From Alcaligenaceae bacterium (GTDB lineage Bacteria; Pseudomonadota; Gammaproteobacteria; Burkholderiales; Burkholderiaceae_B): a stretch of DNA of 47,900 nucleotides. Of this stretch, positions 23,489 to 36,145 are shown piece after piece. A program made the translations under genes and the position numbers. Position 1 is the first letter of the stretch. The number at the start of each line of letters is the position of its first letter. The notes under the pieces are model-generated. The model saw only the letters and a list, made by a program, of their open reading frames with translations. It made no database searches and was not told where the DNA came from. The stretch spans positions 1 through 47,900 of the forward strand of contig JAJUGB010000003.1 in the NCBI GenBank assembly GCA_029268595.1, in the 5' to 3' direction.

Positions 23489-25411
23489 CTATGATAACTT
23501 GAGCCAGAACGACGCGCTATCGGGCCGCAGGACATGGCGATCGCGCAATCGCCTTGTATAGCCGACCCGATCAAAAAACTCGAGGATTTGAACCGCCCGT
23601 TTACGACCCAGGCCAGTGGCATCGCGCAAGGTAGCGGCGCGCACACCTTCTGGATCGAGTTGCGCAACTAAATGTGCAAGACGTGCGATCTGCTCTCGGT
23701 GATAGAACAAATCGTTCACCACTTGAAAGAGCTGTCCTTGCCGAACCAGTCGACGCAGTAAGCGCCGCACGTCTTCTTCGTCTTTCTGAAGCTCGCGCGC
23801 CAGATCGCGCACCCATGGCGGGTCGAATTGCCCTGCGTGTAAGCGCGGCAATAATTCGTGGGCTAATTCCGTTTCGGGACCACTCAGGCTGACTTGATGA
23901 CCCGGGCGGTGCAGCCAGGGGCCGTTGCGCTGTATCAACCCCTGCTGCAACATGTGCTCGCGCAAAGCCGGCCAAAGCGAATCCGGACACGCGGGCAAAG
24001 CCATGCGGCGCAAACGCCCAGCGTCGGGCCCCGGCTCTTCGGGCCAACGTTCGTGGTAGTTGTCTAGCGCAAGCTGAACCTTCTGAACAAGTTCCTGCAG
24101 CCTATGATCGGCTATGAGTGTGCGGTATTGGGTGCCATTGGCCGCTGCCATCCACCGGGCGCCCCTTGGGGCCGCAAACTCCGCAAGATCACGCCCCACT
24201 ATCCGTACCAAGCGGGCCTCGTCCAGTCCGTAGGGCGCATCGTCAAGCAGGCCCTGCAAATCGCCGCCGTACAGCACGCGATGCACCGCTTGCATCCAGG
24301 CGAGTCGGGCCAATGAACGCCGCTTGCGATCTGGAGCTTCCGGATCGATGACCAGCCCGCCGCCCAAGGTACGGTTCGCTTGAGCATTGCGTATGATGTA
24401 GCGGTCGCCGGGCATGACGCAGATAGGCTCATCAAAAACCAATTGCAACCAGCCGGTCTGCCCTGCCGTGATGCTGTCTGCGCTTAAGGGCACAGCGTGA
24501 GCCATATGATGGGAAGCACCCACCAGCACATGCACGGGTGTCCATGCTTTAAGGCTTTCTTCAATGTCGGTCAGTAGCTGAACATGCACGTCAACACGAC
24601 GCGTCGGCGAAAAGCAGCGGGCGTCCGCAATCCAGTCACCACGCTTGATTTCGTGCCGGGCGACTCCCCCCAGATTAAGCGCACACCGCTGGCCTGCATG
24701 GCCTTCTTGAGCCGGCTCGTTCTGGGCATGGATGCTACGCACCCGGACAGGTGTGCTGGCCGGCATAAGCCGTAAGTCGGCCTGGTCGTCAGCGCGCACT
24801 GTGCCGCTATGCACGGTGCCCGTCACAACGGTTCCATGGCCGGTCAAGGTGAAAACCCGGTCCACCGCAAGGCGAAACAGGCTCTGGCTTTGGGAGCCGG
24901 TCACTGTCCGCGCGGCCTGATGCAGGTGTTCCCGCAATTGTTCTATGCCCTTGTGCCGATCGTCGACCGCTGCCACCGGGAAAACCGGTGCGCCTTCCAG
25001 AAAACTCCCTGCGCCCAGTGCCTGTATTTGGGCGCAAACCTTCGCGATCCGGTCTTCGTCGACCCGATCGCATTTGGTGAGCGCTATGGCGCCCCGTTCT
25101 ACGCCCAGCAGATTCAAGATGGCCAGGTGTTCGTGCGTTTGCGGCATGATGCCGTCGTCAGCGGCCACGACCAACAGACCGAAGTCGATGCCACTTGCGC
25201 CTGCCGCCATGGTGTGAATGAGCTTTTCATGGCCAGGTACATCGATGAATCCGAGACGGTCCCCATTGGGCAAGGGCGTATAGGCGTACCCGAGCTCGAT
25301 GGATATGCCCCGCGCTTGTTCTTCCTTGAGGCGGTCAGTGTTAGCTCCGGTGAGCGCCCGCACCAAGGTCGTCTTGCCATGGTCTATATGTCCTGCGGTG
25401 CCGATTATCAT
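23489..25411 (-). CDS. selB: Selenocysteine-specific elongation factor SelB
   Basis: A 640-residue translation GTPase. G1 is [10 protein letters not shown]3 is [12 protein letters not shown] and G4 is TKCD; EF-Tu-like domains II and III follow, then four winged-helix repeats in the last 250 residues that bind the SECIS hairpin in mRNA. It brings Sec-tRNA to in-frame UGA codons next to a SECIS. Its ATG overlaps the selA stop (ATGA), indicating coupling. Length and domain order are normal for the family. Its stop lies 11 bases before tRNA-Sec. Confidence 0.97.
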   Translation of the reverse strand: MIIGTAGHIDHGKTTLVRALTGANTDRLKEEQARGISIELGYAYTPLPNGDRLGFIDVPGHEKLIHTMAAGASGIDFGLLVVAADDGIMPQTHEHLAILNLLGVERGAIALTKCDRVDEDRIAKVCAQIQALGAGSFLEGAPVFPVAAVDDRHKGIEQLREHLHQAARTVTGSQSQSLFRLAVDRVFTLTGHGTVVTGTVHSGTVRADDQADLRLMPASTPVRVRSIHAQNEPAQEGHAGQRCALNLGGVARHEIKRGDWIADARCFSPTRRVDVHVQLLTDIEESLKAWTPVHVLVGASHHMAHAVPLSADSITAGQTGWLQLVFDEPICVMPGDRYIIRNAQANRTLGGGLVIDPEAPDRKRRSLARLAWMQAVHRVLYGGDLQGLLDDAPYGLDEARLVRIVGRDLAEFAAPRGARWMAAANGTQYRTLIADHRLQELVQKVQLALDNYHERWPEEPGPDAGRLRRMALPACPDSLWPALREHMLQQGLIQRNGPWLHRPGHQVSLSGPETELAHELLPRLHAGQFDPPWVRDLARELQKDEEDVRRLLRRLVRQGQLFQVVNDLFYHREQIARLAHLVAQLDPEGVRAATLRDATGLGRKRAVQILEFFDRVGYTRRLRDRHVLRPDSASFWLKLS

Positions 25412-26844
25412 TCAGCACGTCCTCTTAGTTGCTGTATAAATTCGGCTTCGTCAGCCTCTTGCAGACATCGAAGATCCAGCCAAAGCGCCTTGTCAGACAC
25501 GCGCCCTACGACGGGTCGATCGAGGTCACGCAACCGACCCTCGAGGTGCATCAAGGCCCGTCCGCCGCGTCCCTTACCGGCCGTGGTCCGTATGGCCAGA
25601 CCATAGCTGGGCAGTTGATTAACCGGCATGGCGCCACTGCCGATTTGGCTATACATGGGCGCTGGTTCAACTTGATATTCCGGCCCTACAAATTGCTGGA
25701 GCACCGGCGCAAGGCGCAACGCTTGGGCGTGCATAGTCTGTACGGGACGAGTCAACAGGCGCAATGTGGTCAGCCGCTCGCCAAGCAGTTCGGGCGCCTT
25801 GTACAACTGCAGGACAGGCTCGAGCGCCGCCAAGGTGAGTTTGCCTACTCGCAAAGCGCGTTTCAATGGGTTCTTTTTAATTCTGGCAATGAGATCGGCC
25901 CGGCCTACGATAAGTCCCGCCTGAGGACCTCCTAGCAACTTGTCGCCGCTAAAGGTCACTACATCGGCGCCGGCAGCCACGGTGTCGGCCACTGTCGGCT
26001 CGTGTGGAAGCCCCCACTTGGCCAAGTCCGTTAATGTGCCACTACCCAGATCTACCGCTGCAGGAAGACCGTGCGCGTGCGCAATGTCTGCCACCTGGCG
26101 GATGTGGACGCTTTTAACGAAGCCGGTAACCTCATAATTGCTGCAATGCACCTTCATGAGCATGGCGGTGCGTGGACCAATGGCCTCTTGGTAGTCGGAC
26201 ACGTGGGTGCGATTGGTGGTACCGATTTCCTTCAGGCGCACGCCGGCCCGCAGCATGATGTCGGGAATCCGAAAAGAACCGCCAATCTCGACCAGTTCGC
26301 CCCGCGACACGACCACTTCCCGCCGATTTCCCAAGGCGTTGAGCATGAGCAGCACCGCTGCCGCATTATTGTTGACGACCGTGGCAGCTTCGGCACCCGT
26401 GAGCTCGCATAACAGCTTTTGCACGAGGTCGTCGCGGTCACCTCGTCGACCCGTAGTCAAGTCGTACTCGAGGTTCATGGGCTGCGACAACGCCTGGACC
26501 ACCGCTTGCACGGCTTCGTCGGGCAGAAGCGCCCGGCCCAGGTTGGTGTGCAACACCGTGCCCGTCAAATTGAAGACAGGACGGAACGCCCCACGGTTGG
26601 CTTTCTCGAGCCGACCCGCCGCTTGAGTGAGTATTTGATCGGGGAGAAGGGCGTCTGGCGACGCCTTGTCGTCAATTACGGCCTGCCGGAGCTCGTCAAG
26701 GCAAATGCGCAATGCCCCTGCCACCTGCGTATGCCCATACTGACCGACTAACTGGACGCCGCGAGAGGCGTTGAGCAGGCGATCAAGAGAGGGAATGTCG
26801 CTAAGGCGAGCCGCGGTGAGCTCGCCGGGGGTTGCTGCAGCCAT
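25408..26844 (-). CDS. selA: L-seryl-tRNA(Sec) selenium transferase SelA
   Basis: A 478-residue PLP enzyme. The PLP-binding Lys is Lys302 in [14 protein letters not shown], equivalent to Lys295 of E. coli. [17 protein letters not shown] and [15 protein letters not shown] are further signatures. It forms a decamer that converts Ser-tRNA-Sec into Sec-tRNA-Sec using selenophosphate. The gene starts three bases after the fdhE stop, so formate dehydrogenase maturation and Sec synthesis share a transcript. Confidence 0.97.
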   Translation of the reverse strand: MAAATPGELTAARLSDIPSLDRLLNASRGVQLVGQYGHTQVAGALRICLDELRQAVIDDKASPDALLPDQILTQAAGRLEKANRGAFRPVFNLTGTVLHTNLGRALLPDEAVQAVVQALSQPMNLEYDLTTGRRGDRDDLVQKLLCELTGAEAATVVNNNAAAVLLMLNALGNRREVVVSRGELVEIGGSFRIPDIMLRAGVRLKEIGTTNRTHVSDYQEAIGPRTAMLMKVHCSNYEVTGFVKSVHIRQVADIAHAHGLPAAVDLGSGTLTDLAKWGLPHEPTVADTVAAGADVVTFSGDKLLGGPQAGLIVGRADLIARIKKNPLKRALRVGKLTLAALEPVLQLYKAPELLGERLTTLRLLTRPVQTMHAQALRLAPVLQQFVGPEYQVEPAPMYSQIGSGAMPVNQLPSYGLAIRTTAGKGRGGRALMHLEGRLRDLDRPVVGRVSDKALWLDLRCLQEADEAEFIQQLRGRAE

Positions 26845-26847
26845 AGA

Positions 26848-27783
26848 TCAATCAGCGCCGTCTTGCCACAACAAAGGATTGCCGCTGGCTCGCATATAGC
26901 CCGCATCGCCCATCAGAATGTCGAGCGCGAGACTACCTAGATCGTCTGCGACCGGCTCGATGTGCAGATCCTTTTCCTGGTAGAAGATTTTTCGATAGGT
27001 TTTGCACTTGTCGCAGGATTCGGCCTTGATACCTTCGTGTCCGTCCTCGATTCGATGGTAGGCGATACTTTCCGTATCTTCACAGTGCGAACAGGTAACC
27101 CGTACCAGATGCCATTCTGTGGAACACAACGAACAACACAGGTAACGGCAGCTGTCGCGCGCACCACCCACCCGGACCACGCTTGCAACCGGCAGACTGG
27201 CACACACAGGGCATACACCAAAGGGGCTGACGACCGGCAGGTGGTTTTCCTCGAAGTGAGCGGCCATTGCGGTCCAGTACACCTGCAAGGCAGCCATGAC
27301 GAAGGGTGCAGCGGCGGTATCGATGTTTTGGTCGCGCTCGGCCAATAAATCGTCGGCGAGCTCTTCAAGCCCGGCCGGATTGGTGGCCACTGCTTGACGC
27401 AATCCCAGCACCACCTGTTGAGCGGCGTCGGGCAATGGCGGCTGAACCTGAAGCAGATGCTTGAGCAGGCCATCCAGTACCTCGAGCCATTCGGCGCCCC
27501 GTTGCCATCCCACAGCCTGCAGGGGCGGCATGCCATGCGCTTGAGCACGCTCGAGGCGGTCGGTGGGTACCGGAGTAAGGTGGACGGTGCCCAGCAGTTT
27601 GTGCTGGGCGTCGGCCACATGGGCCATGAGATTCAGATAGCCCGCCAGGGTGTGATCGTTGGCTAATTGCCGCAAGCGGGCGGCCCGATCGACAAATACG
27701 CTAGAACTGTCGGGGAGTTGAACTCGTGGGATTCGGGTGTGATCGGTAGATTCGATTTCACCGCGCTCAAGAATACGCTGCAA
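26848..27783 (-). CDS. fdhE: Formate dehydrogenase accessory protein FdhE
   Basis: A 311-residue FdhE, close to the 309 of E. coli. The start chosen is TTG 27783, with GGAGG six bases upstream; the upstream in-frame codons have no ribosome site. Rubredoxin-like CxxC motifs (CPVCAS, CSLC, CSHCED, CDKC) bind iron, and the C-terminus KAESCDKCKTYRKIFYQEKD is typical. FdhE is needed in the cytoplasm for maturation or redox handling of respiratory formate dehydrogenases before Tat export. It is placed between fdoI and selA. Confidence 0.93.
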   Translation of the reverse strand: MQRILERGEIESTDHTRIPRVQLPDSSSVFVDRAARLRQLANDHTLAGYLNLMAHVADAQHKLLGTVHLTPVPTDRLERAQAHGMPPLQAVGWQRGAEWLEVLDGLLKHLLQVQPPLPDAAQQVVLGLRQAVATNPAGLEELADDLLAERDQNIDTAAAPFVMAALQVYWTAMAAHFEENHLPVVSPFGVCPVCASLPVASVVRVGGARDSCRYLCCSLCSTEWHLVRVTCSHCEDTESIAYHRIEDGHEGIKAESCDKCKTYRKIFYQEKDLHIEPVADDLGSLALDILMGDAGYMRASGNPLLWQDGAD

Positions 27784-27867
27784 GGGTCGCCTCCAGAAAT
27801 TAAACGGGCGCCTGCCGCGCACGCGACAGGACACCCGGGATACCAACTGCCTGAGCGGGCAAGCTTT

Positions 27868-28515
27868 CTACTTGTCTGCCGCAGGCCTGCGCAGCTGACG
27901 CCACCATAGCCGGTGGTGCTTATACGCCCAGCCCGGTGTGACCGTGCCGCGCGTCATGGCTTGCATTGAACCCTTTACCCAGTACGCCGAGTAGATGTGG
28001 ATAATGATGGCGCAAATAATGACAAAAGCAAAGAAGGCATGAAATACCGCCGCCGCCCGCACCACGGGAATGGGGACCAGCGTATAGGCAAACCACGGCC
28101 GCCACATGAGTATGCCAGTGACGATCAGCACCAACATGCTTATGACCAACACAAAGTACAACAACTTTTGGCCGCCGTTGTACTTGCCCACCTCTGGCAC
28201 ACGGTCTTCACGATGATTGACGACATCACCCACCCGCTTTAGCCACTCGATGTCGTGCTTTTGTATGGAGTTGTGCTTGAACATCCGCACAGCCAATACA
28301 AGAAACAGGAGGAACATGAAGAGGCCAAACCATGGATGCAGGATGCGCGTCCATTGGCCGCCGCCAAATAAGGCGGACAGCCAATACATCAGAGGATGGA
28401 ACAGGGCCAAGCCGGACAAGCCCGCCAGGAAAAAGGCACCAGCCACGATCCAGTGGTTGGCTCGTTCACCCCGGCTATAGCGAACGATCAGATCGGATCT
28501 TTTGACGTCACTCAT
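27868..28515 (-). CDS. fdoI: Formate dehydrogenase cytochrome b556 (gamma) subunit
   Basis: A 215-residue membrane protein with four helices. Haem-ligand His residues fit [12 protein letters not shown] in helix 1, HPWFG in helix 2 and [21 protein letters not shown] in helix 4. It anchors the periplasmic alpha-beta catalytic dimer to the inner membrane and passes electrons to quinone. Its start overlaps the end of fdoH by eight bases. The C-terminus is basic and cytoplasmic. Confidence 0.94.
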   Translation of the reverse strand: MSDVKRSDLIVRYSRGERANHWIVAGAFFLAGLSGLALFHPLMYWLSALFGGGQWTRILHPWFGLFMFLLFLVLAVRMFKHNSIQKHDIEWLKRVGDVVNHREDRVPEVGKYNGGQKLLYFVLVISMLVLIVTGILMWRPWFAYTLVPIPVVRAAAVFHAFFAFVIICAIIIHIYSAYWVKGSMQAMTRGTVTPGWAYKHHRLWWRQLRRPAADK

Positions 28516-29407
28516 TTGCGGCCTCCCTGGCTTTACGTTCGTCTTCCTCCGTGGTCTCGAGGGGACCTACCCGGATGTAGTGGAAGAAGCCCGCCAGCGC
28601 GGTAGCGGCCATGACCGCCAACGCCAAGGGCTTGGTAATGCCCTTCCACACCGAGACCCATGGACTGATGGTGGGATTTGCAGGCAGCCCGTTGTACAGC
28701 TCGGGCTGATCGGCATGGTGCAACACATACATGACGTGGGTGCCACTTACGCCTTGCGGGTCGTACAGGCCCGCGTTCTCGAAGCCCCGGGACTTCAGAT
28801 CGGCAATACGTCCGTCGGCGTGTTCAATCATGTCTTCTTTGCTGCCGAAGACAATGGCGCCTGTGGGACAGACCTTGGCGCATGCAGGCTCTTGGCCCAC
28901 AGCCACACGGTCGGAACACAAGGTGCACTTGTACGCTTTATTGTCCTTCTTGGAAATGCGAGGAATATTGAAAGGACATCCGGAAACGCAGTATCCGCAG
29001 CCGATGCAGTTTTCTTCCTGGAAGTCGACGATGCCATTGGTGAACTGGACGACGGCCCCGGGCGAAGGGCATGCCTTCAGGCAGCCCGGATCCTCGCAAT
29101 GCATGCAGCCGTCCTTTCGAATCAGCCACTCGAGGTCGCCTGCCGAGTTCTCGTACTCGGCGAACCGCATTAATGTCCAGGAGTTTTCGGTAAGATCGAG
29201 CGGGTTGTCGTAAACCCCCACGTTCTCGCCGATTTCGTCACGCGTATCGTTCCACTCCATACAGGCTACCTGGCATGCCTTGCAGCCGATGCATTTGGTG
29301 GTGTCGATGAGCTTGGCCACCTTGCCAATGGCCCAGCTCTCGCGCTGTTGAGGCGGCACCCAGGTGGTGGCCGAGCGCCTTTGAATATCGAGCGATTGCA
29401 TAGACAT
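28508..29407 (-). CDS. fdoH: Formate dehydrogenase iron-sulfur (beta) subunit
   Basis: A 299-residue protein with four Cys clusters for four [4Fe-4S] centres: [37 protein letters not shown] and [21 protein letters not shown] single transmembrane helix near the C-terminus ([19 protein letters not shown]) fits the anchor in known FdnH/FdoH proteins. It relays electrons from the alpha subunit to the cytochrome. GAGGGGG precedes ATG 29407. It is eleven bases after fdoG. Confidence 0.95.
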   Translation of the reverse strand: MSMQSLDIQRRSATTWVPPQQRESWAIGKVAKLIDTTKCIGCKACQVACMEWNDTRDEIGENVGVYDNPLDLTENSWTLMRFAEYENSAGDLEWLIRKDGCMHCEDPGCLKACPSPGAVVQFTNGIVDFQEENCIGCGYCVSGCPFNIPRISKKDNKAYKCTLCSDRVAVGQEPACAKVCPTGAIVFGSKEDMIEHADGRIADLKSRGFENAGLYDPQGVSGTHVMYVLHHADQPELYNGLPANPTISPWVSVWKGITKPLALAVMAATALAGFFHYIRVGPLETTEEDERKAREAANE

Positions 29408-29418
29408 GGCTAACCCCC

Positions 29419-32400
29419 TCAGATTTTCTCGACGTTGACCAGGAAGGACTTGAACTCAGGTGTCTGAGTATTGCCATCCCCGACTGGCGGCGTGAGAGCG
29501 TTGATGAGGAAGCCCGGCTTGGCCAACCCGACAAAGCCCCAGTGCAAGGGAATGCCCACTTGATGCAGCGTTTTCCCCTCGACCTGTAAGGGTCGAATGC
29601 GCTTCGTGACCACCGCTTTAGCCTTGATGTAGTCGCGGTTGGACGAGACCCGCACCCAGGACCCATTGGCAATGCCAAGCTCTTCGGCCAGCGCTTCGCC
29701 GATTTCAACGAATTGCTCGGGCTGCAAAATCGCGTTGAGGCGATTGTGCTTGGTCCAGTAGTGGAAGTGCTCGGTAAGTCGATAGCTGGTCGCCACATAG
29801 GGGAACTCGGAGGCCTTGCCCATGGTGGCCAGGTCGTCTTCGAACACCCGTGCAGCCGGACTACTGACCGCACGGGGCTCTTTGGGATAGAACGGGTTGT
29901 ATCCCAAAGGTGTCTCGAACGGTTCGTAATGCTCTGGGAAGGGTCCCTCGACCAAGCCCTTGCGTGCGAAGAATCGGGCCACCCCCTCGGGGTTCATGAT
30001 GAAAGGCATCATGCCGTTGGCCGGGTCTTCGGTCAGGACGTAGTCGGGAACGTCGGCCCCGGTCCAGTTACGCCCATTCCAGTAGATGAGCTTGCGGGTG
30101 GGATCCCATGGTTGACCTTGAGGGTCGGCCGAGGCACGGTTGTACAGAATGCGGCGGTTGGCCGGCCATGACCACGCCCAATTCAGCGTTTGGCCAATTC
30201 CGCTCGGATCGGAGTTATCCCGCCGGGCCATGAGGTTGCCCGCAGGCGACCAGCAACCTGCGTAGATCCAGCAACCACTAATGGTGGTGCCGTCGTCGCG
30301 CAACTCGCCGAAGCCCATGAGCTGATCGCCGGCCTTGCGAATGACGCGAGTGGGATCGTTGGGGTCGACCAGATCGACCAGGGCCTTGCCGCTGTACTCT
30401 TTGGCCAACTCTTCGGCCGTGGGGTTCTCGGGGTTGTTATACGGCCACCATAGGTTGACGATGGGGTCGGGGAATGCTCCGCCCTCTTTCTCGTACAACG
30501 CGCGAAGGCGCATGTACAGGGTCGCCATGATTTCGATGTCGCTCTTGGCTTCACCAGGAGGTTCGGCGCCTTTCCAGTGCCACTGCAGCCAGCGGCCCGA
30601 GTTGACCAGGGTGCCTTCCTCTTCGGCGAAGCAGGTCGTGGGCAACCGGATGACCTCGGTCTGGATCTGAGAGGGATCGACATCGTTGAGCTCGCCCGCA
30701 TTTCGCCAAAACTCGGAGGTTTCGGTGACAAGCGGATCCATTATGACCATGTACTTGAGCTTGGAGAAGCCATTGATGAGCTTCTTCTTGTAGGGGTGAG
30801 CCGCAAGCGGATTGAACCCCTGACAGAAGTAGCCGTTCATCTGGCCCTTGTCCATGAGCTCGTATGTTTGCAGCATGTCGTACAGACGGTCGAGCTTGGG
30901 CAGGTAGTCGAACGCCCAGTTATTACCCGCGTGAGCATGATCGCCCCACCACGCCTTCATGAGACTGACGTGGAACTTGCGATAGTTGCCCCAATAACTA
31001 AGCTGGTTAGGCCGTATTGGCTTTGGAGCCCGGGACTCAATGTAGGCGTTGAAGTCTTGCTCGTAGTCGTACGGCAAACTGAGGTAGCCCGGCAGCAAGT
31101 TGGACATGAGCCCAAGGTCGGTCAGACCTTGAATGTTGGAGTGACCGCGCAGGGCGTTCATGCCCCCGCCCGCTATGCCAATATTGCCCAACAACAGTTG
31201 AACCATGGCGCCGGTGCGTATCATTTGCGAGCCGACACTATGTTGCGTCCAACCCAAGGCATAAAGAATGGTGCCGGCGCGATCGGGCTGTGCCGTCGAC
31301 GCCAACATTTCACAGACCTTGAGGAACTTGTCGCGCGGAGTGCCGCAGATGCGTTCGACAGCCTCGGGTGTGTAGCGGTCGTAATGTTGGCGCATCAACT
31401 GGAATACGCAACGGGGATGCTGCAACGAAGGATCGACCCGAGCCATGCCGTCTTCGCCGATTTCGTATTCCCAGGAGGTTTTGTCGTACGAGCGACGCTT
31501 TTCGTCATAGCCTGAGAAGATGCCTTCCTGGAAGGCAAAATCCTCGCGAACGATAAAAGCCAGGTCGGTGTAATTGCGAACGTACTCGTGCTGGATTTTG
31601 TCATTCTCGATAAGGTATCGGATGACGCCGCCCAGAAAGACTATGTCGGTGCCCGTGCGGATGGGGGCGTAGAAATCGGCCACCGAAGCCGAGCGCGTAA
31701 AGCGCGGATCGACCACGATGAGTTTTGCGCCTCGGCCTGCCTTCGCTTCAGTAACCCATTTGAAACCGCATGGGTGCGCCTCGGCAGCGTTGCCGCCCAT
31801 GATGAGGATGATGTCCGCATTCTTGATGTCGACCCAATGGTTCGTCATCGCTCCACGGCCAAACGTCGGGGCAAGACCTGCCACCGTCGGACCGTGTCAA
31901 ACGCGAGCCTGGTTGTCGAAGGACAGCATCCCGGTGCTGCGCACCACTTTATGAGTTATGTACCCGACCTCGTTGGTACTTGCGGAAGCCGCAAGAAAAC
32001 CTGTCGTGAGCCACCGGTTGACCAGGCGACCGTCTTCGTTGGTCTGCACAAAATTGGCATCCCGGTCTTCTTTCATGAGCTTGGCGATGCGGTCGTAGGC
32101 GTCGTCCCACGAGATGCGTTGCCAGGTGTCGGAACCGGGTGCACGATATTCTGGATAGAGAAGCCGGTTCGGGCTGTTGATGAAATCGACGAGGGCCGCG
32201 CCCTTGGGACAGAGCGTTCCGCGGTTGACGGGGTGATCGGCGTCACCCTCGATGTGGTAGATACTTGCCTTGGCGTTTTTAGCGCCATCGCCCAGTCCGT
32301 ACATAAGGATGCCGCACGAGACTGAACAATAGGGACAGGTATTGCGCGTTTCGGTACTGCGGGCCAATTTGTATTGTCTGACTGCCGCCAATGCCGGAGC

Positions 32401-32487
32401 CGGAGCGGCCCCCATCAGGGTCAGGCTGGAGCCCGCCAGCGAAGCACCTGTCACCTTGAAGAATTGACGCCGACTCATGTTTAACAT
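29419..32487 (-). CDS. fdoG: Formate dehydrogenase alpha subunit, selenocysteine-containing, read through UGA at 31897-31899
   Basis: Two in-frame blocks separated by one UGA form a 1,022-residue protein. The twin-arginine leader [15 protein letters not shown] directs Tat export. A [4Fe-4S] motif CPYCSVSCG follows. The UGA is residue 197, in the context NQARV[18 protein letters not shown], the exact Sec site of FdnG/FdoG. Downstream sequence carries the molybdopterin-domain features through [11 protein letters not shown] and ends SFLVNVEKI. It oxidises periplasmic formate at a Mo/W-bis-MGD centre. A Rho-independent reading as a frameshift is excluded by perfect homology on both sides and by the SECIS hairpin. 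GGGGAGAG precedes ATG 32487. Confidence 0.97.
31862..31896 (-). promoter_or_regulatory. Bacterial SECIS element of fdoG
   Basis: Immediately 3' of the UGA, the minus strand forms a stem-loop (core at 31885-31868): GGTGGCA - GGTCT - TGCCCC. It keeps the apical GGUCU loop (31878-31874) and an unpaired U in the stem, the two features SelB reads in E. coli fdhF and fdn SECIS elements. It lies at the correct distance from the UGA. Confidence 0.88.
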
Positions 32488-32789
32488 GACGCTCTCCCCA
32501 GGATGATGGAACTACTGTGGAACCACGAAAAACAAACACAGCTGCGATACGTACTGGGGCCAGTATAGAGATGCTTCTAGAGGTCCACAATCCCCCCTTG
32601 TTACAACGTGGTCTTTTGACCATTCTCAAAAAGGCCTTGAAAGTAAAGGCCCACAGGCTAAGGGCAGATCCCGTAGCGGCGACCATTGCCTTCCTATACC
32701 CTATGTCATTTACGCAGACATATCCGGTTCTGATGCGGACTGAAGCGAACAATCCAGGAACCAGTCACGCCACTCACCAAGGAGACAGC
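32488..32789. promoter_or_regulatory. Divergent intergenic region between fdoG and ridA, with palindrome
   Basis: No gene fits these 302 bases. TACTGG-GG-CCAGTA at 32552-32565 is an inverted repeat with a two-base centre, 65 bases before fdoG. It may be an operator for either side. I do not see a convincing sigma-70 pair or a sigma-54 GG/GC pair, so promoters are left unassigned. Confidence 0.4.
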
Positions 32790-33796
<1,007 letters not shown>

Positions 33797-33896
33797 TTCA
33801 AGGCAATTACCCCAATATTGATCGGCTGGCGGTTCGCCCGCTAAGACAGGGCAAGCAGCCGGTCCCGAATCACATGGCATCATCCAGGAGTCAGGC

Positions 33897-34904
33897 TTGA
33901 AACGCCCAGAGTCGCCCACCATAGACATTCATTCGCACTTCTTTCCGCCCATTACGCGCGACGAGGCGGCGCAACTGGACCCAGACAACGCGCCTTGGCT
34001 ACAAGACAATGGTGATGGCACCGGCCACATCATGACGGGTTCACGAGCATTTCGTCCTGTGTATTCCGCTCTCTGGGATCCAGCACGACGCATCGAAGAA
34101 ATGGACGCCACCGGAGTCGACATACAGATCATGTGCGCTACACCGGTCATGTTTGGCGCCCAGTATCCGGTCGAACGGGTACTGCCCTGGGCCGAGCGCA
34201 TGAATGACTATGCGCTAGAGCTCTGCTCGCATAATCCTCAGCGGCTTAAGCCTCTGGCCCAAGTTCCACTTCAGAACATCGACGCTGCCTGCCAAGAAGC
34301 GTCACGCGCCAAGCGCAGCGGTCATCTGGGTGTGCAGATCGGCAACCATATGCAAGAGAAAGACCTCGACCACGAGGACATGATCACCTTTCTCACCCAC
34401 TGTGCCCACGAAGACATTCCACTACTGGTACACCCCTGGGACATGATGGGGGGCGAAAACCGCATGAAAAAGTGGATGCTGCCCTGGTTGGTCGCCATGC
34501 CGGCCGAAACGCAGTTGGGCATACTTTCCTTGATCTTGTCCGGCGCATTCGAACGCCTGCCACGGTCGCTCAAAATTTGTTTTGCCCATGGTGGCGGCAG
34601 CTTCGCTTTCCTGTTAGGGCGAGTGGAAAACGCTTGGCGCGAGCGCGATATTGTGCGTGAAGACTGCCCTCATCCGCCTTCCCACTATGTAGACCGCTTC
34701 TATGTGGATTCGGCTGTCTTTGACCCGCGTTCGCTACGATTGTTGGTGGACGTCATGGGCGAAGAGCGGGTCATGCTGGGATCCGATTACCCCTATCCGC
34801 TGGGCGAGCGCAAGGTCGGCCAGTTGATTCAAGAAGCGGGCTTCGACGCCGCCACTCAAAACCGACTTCGCAGCACCAACGCCAGCGAATTTTTCAATCT
34901 TTAG
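33897..34904 (+). CDS. nbaD: 2-amino-3-carboxymuconate-6-semialdehyde decarboxylase (ACMSD)
   Basis: A 335-residue amidohydrolase-2 protein. Zinc ligands are His12 and His14 (DIHSHFFP), His179 ([11 protein letters not shown]) and Asp297 (GSDYPYPLG), with His231 (AHGGG) as the probable catalytic base. [21 protein letters not shown] is diagnostic of ACMSD. It removes CO2 from ACMS to give 2-aminomuconate semialdehyde. The start is TTG 33897 with AGGAG at a good distance. An ABC substrate-binding gene follows 30 bases later. Confidence 0.93.
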   Translation: MKRPESPTIDIHSHFFPPITRDEAAQLDPDNAPWLQDNGDGTGHIMTGSRAFRPVYSALWDPARRIEEMDATGVDIQIMCATPVMFGAQYPVERVLPWAERMNDYALELCSHNPQRLKPLAQVPLQNIDAACQEASRAKRSGHLGVQIGNHMQEKDLDHEDMITFLTHCAHEDIPLLVHPWDMMGGENRMKKWMLPWLVAMPAETQLGILSLILSGAFERLPRSLKICFAHGGGSFAFLLGRVENAWRERDIVREDCPHPPSHYVDRFYVDSAVFDPRSLRLLVDVMGEERVMLGSDYPYPLGERKVGQLIQEAGFDAATQNRLRSTNASEFFNL

Positions 34905-34934
34905 TGTCTTAACCCTATAACACCGGAGACAAAT

Positions 34935-36107
34935 ATGAAGACACCTTTTAAGTATTTACTGAGCGCCTCGGCCTTGGCCTTGAGCATGGCCTGGGCGCCG
35001 GCCCACGCCGATATCAAGATCGGTATGATCACGACGCTATCGGGGTCAGGCGCCACCTTGGGTCAGGACCAATACGACGCGTTTATGTTGGCTGTGGAAC
35101 AAAAGGGCGGCAAACTCGGCGATGAACCCGTACAGGTCATTGTGGAAGACGACCAGCTTAAGCCACAGGTGGGCGTACAAATTGCCAAAAAACTGCTTGA
35201 GAACGACAAGGTCGATCTAATCACCGGCATCGTGTACTCCAACGTCATGATGGCGGTGCAAAAACCCATACTCGAGTCCGAGACATTCCTCATCGGCTCC
35301 AATGCCGGCCCTTCGCCCATGTCCGGGGCGCAGTGCTCGCCGTATTTCTTCTCGACCTCATGGAACAACGACCAGTTGCATGAAGGCGGCGGCCAATTGG
35401 CTACCAACCAGGGCTACAAAAAGATGTACCTCATGGCGGCGAACTACCAAGCCGGCAAAGACGCTCTGGCGGGTTTCAAGCGCTTCTATAAGGGCGAAGT
35501 CATTGACGAGGTCTACACACAGGTCAACCAGCTGGACTACTCAGTAGAAATTGCTCAGTTGCAGCAGGCCAATCCAGACGCGGTCTATGTGTTTTACCCG
35601 GGCGGTATGGGCGTGAACTTTGTAAAGCAGTTCCGCCAAGCCGGCTTGTTCGAGAAGGTTCCGCTAATTTCGGCCAGCACAATTGACGGCTCCACGCTGC
35701 CGGCCATGCAGGATCTGGCAGTGGGCGCCATGACCAGCTCGCCCTATTCGCCCGACCTGGATAACGCGCAAAACAAACAGTTCGTCGAAGCTTTCCAGAA
35801 GAAATACAACCGCCTGCCATCTTTGTATGCCGCTCAGTCGTATGACGCAGCCATGCTTATCGACTCGGCCATACGTAAAGTCAAGGGCAATTTAAAAGAC
35901 AAAGACGCGTTCCGCGCCGCGCTTAAGGAAGCGGACTTCGACTCTGTGCGAGGCGATTTCGCGTTCAACAATAACCACTTCCCCATTGCGAACTTCTACC
36001 GCGTAGACGTGGTCAAGGGCGAAGACGGCACCGCCCAACTCAAAACCAAGGGCGTCATCCTTGAAGCGCATAAGGACGCCTATTCCGAGCAGTGCCCTAT
36101 GAAGTAA
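34935..36107 (+). CDS. Periplasmic substrate-binding protein, Liv type (copy 1)
   Basis: A 390-residue type I periplasmic binding protein with a cleavable signal peptide (KYLLSASALALSMAWAPAHA-DI). DIKIGMITTLSGSGATLGQDQYDAFMLAVEQKGG is the usual opening. It has no permease genes beside it; the full Liv set at 40889-45370 has its own binding protein, so this may feed that transporter or one elsewhere. By neighbours (HAAO, ACMSD) its ligand may be an aromatic amino-acid or carboxylate. GGAG is seven bases before ATG 34935. Two hairpins follow the stop. Confidence 0.9.
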   Translation: MKTPFKYLLSASALALSMAWAPAHADIKIGMITTLSGSGATLGQDQYDAFMLAVEQKGGKLGDEPVQVIVEDDQLKPQVGVQIAKKLLENDKVDLITGIVYSNVMMAVQKPILESETFLIGSNAGPSPMSGAQCSPYFFSTSWNNDQLHEGGGQLATNQGYKKMYLMAANYQAGKDALAGFKRFYKGEVIDEVYTQVNQLDYSVEIAQLQQANPDAVYVFYPGGMGVNFVKQFRQAGLFEKVPLISASTIDGSTLPAMQDLAVGAMTSSPYSPDLDNAQNKQFVEAFQKKYNRLPSLYAAQSYDAAMLIDSAIRKVKGNLKDKDAFRAALKEADFDSVRGDFAFNNNHFPIANFYRVDVVKGEDGTAQLKTKGVILEAHKDAYSEQCPMK

Positions 36108-36145
36108 ACGGACTTCTGCTTTGCGCCGCAATTTTTTGGCCTAGT

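Noticed and set aside
31897-31899. UGA splitting the formate dehydrogenase alpha gene, first read as a frameshift or pseudogene
   Set aside because: Both halves are in the same frame, the context is the known Sec site, and a SECIS hairpin plus the complete Sec machinery are present.
32517-32789. N-terminal extension of the first RidA protein
   Set aside because: The 91 extra residues have no family match or ribosome site; GGAGA and ATG at 32790 give a normal RidA length.
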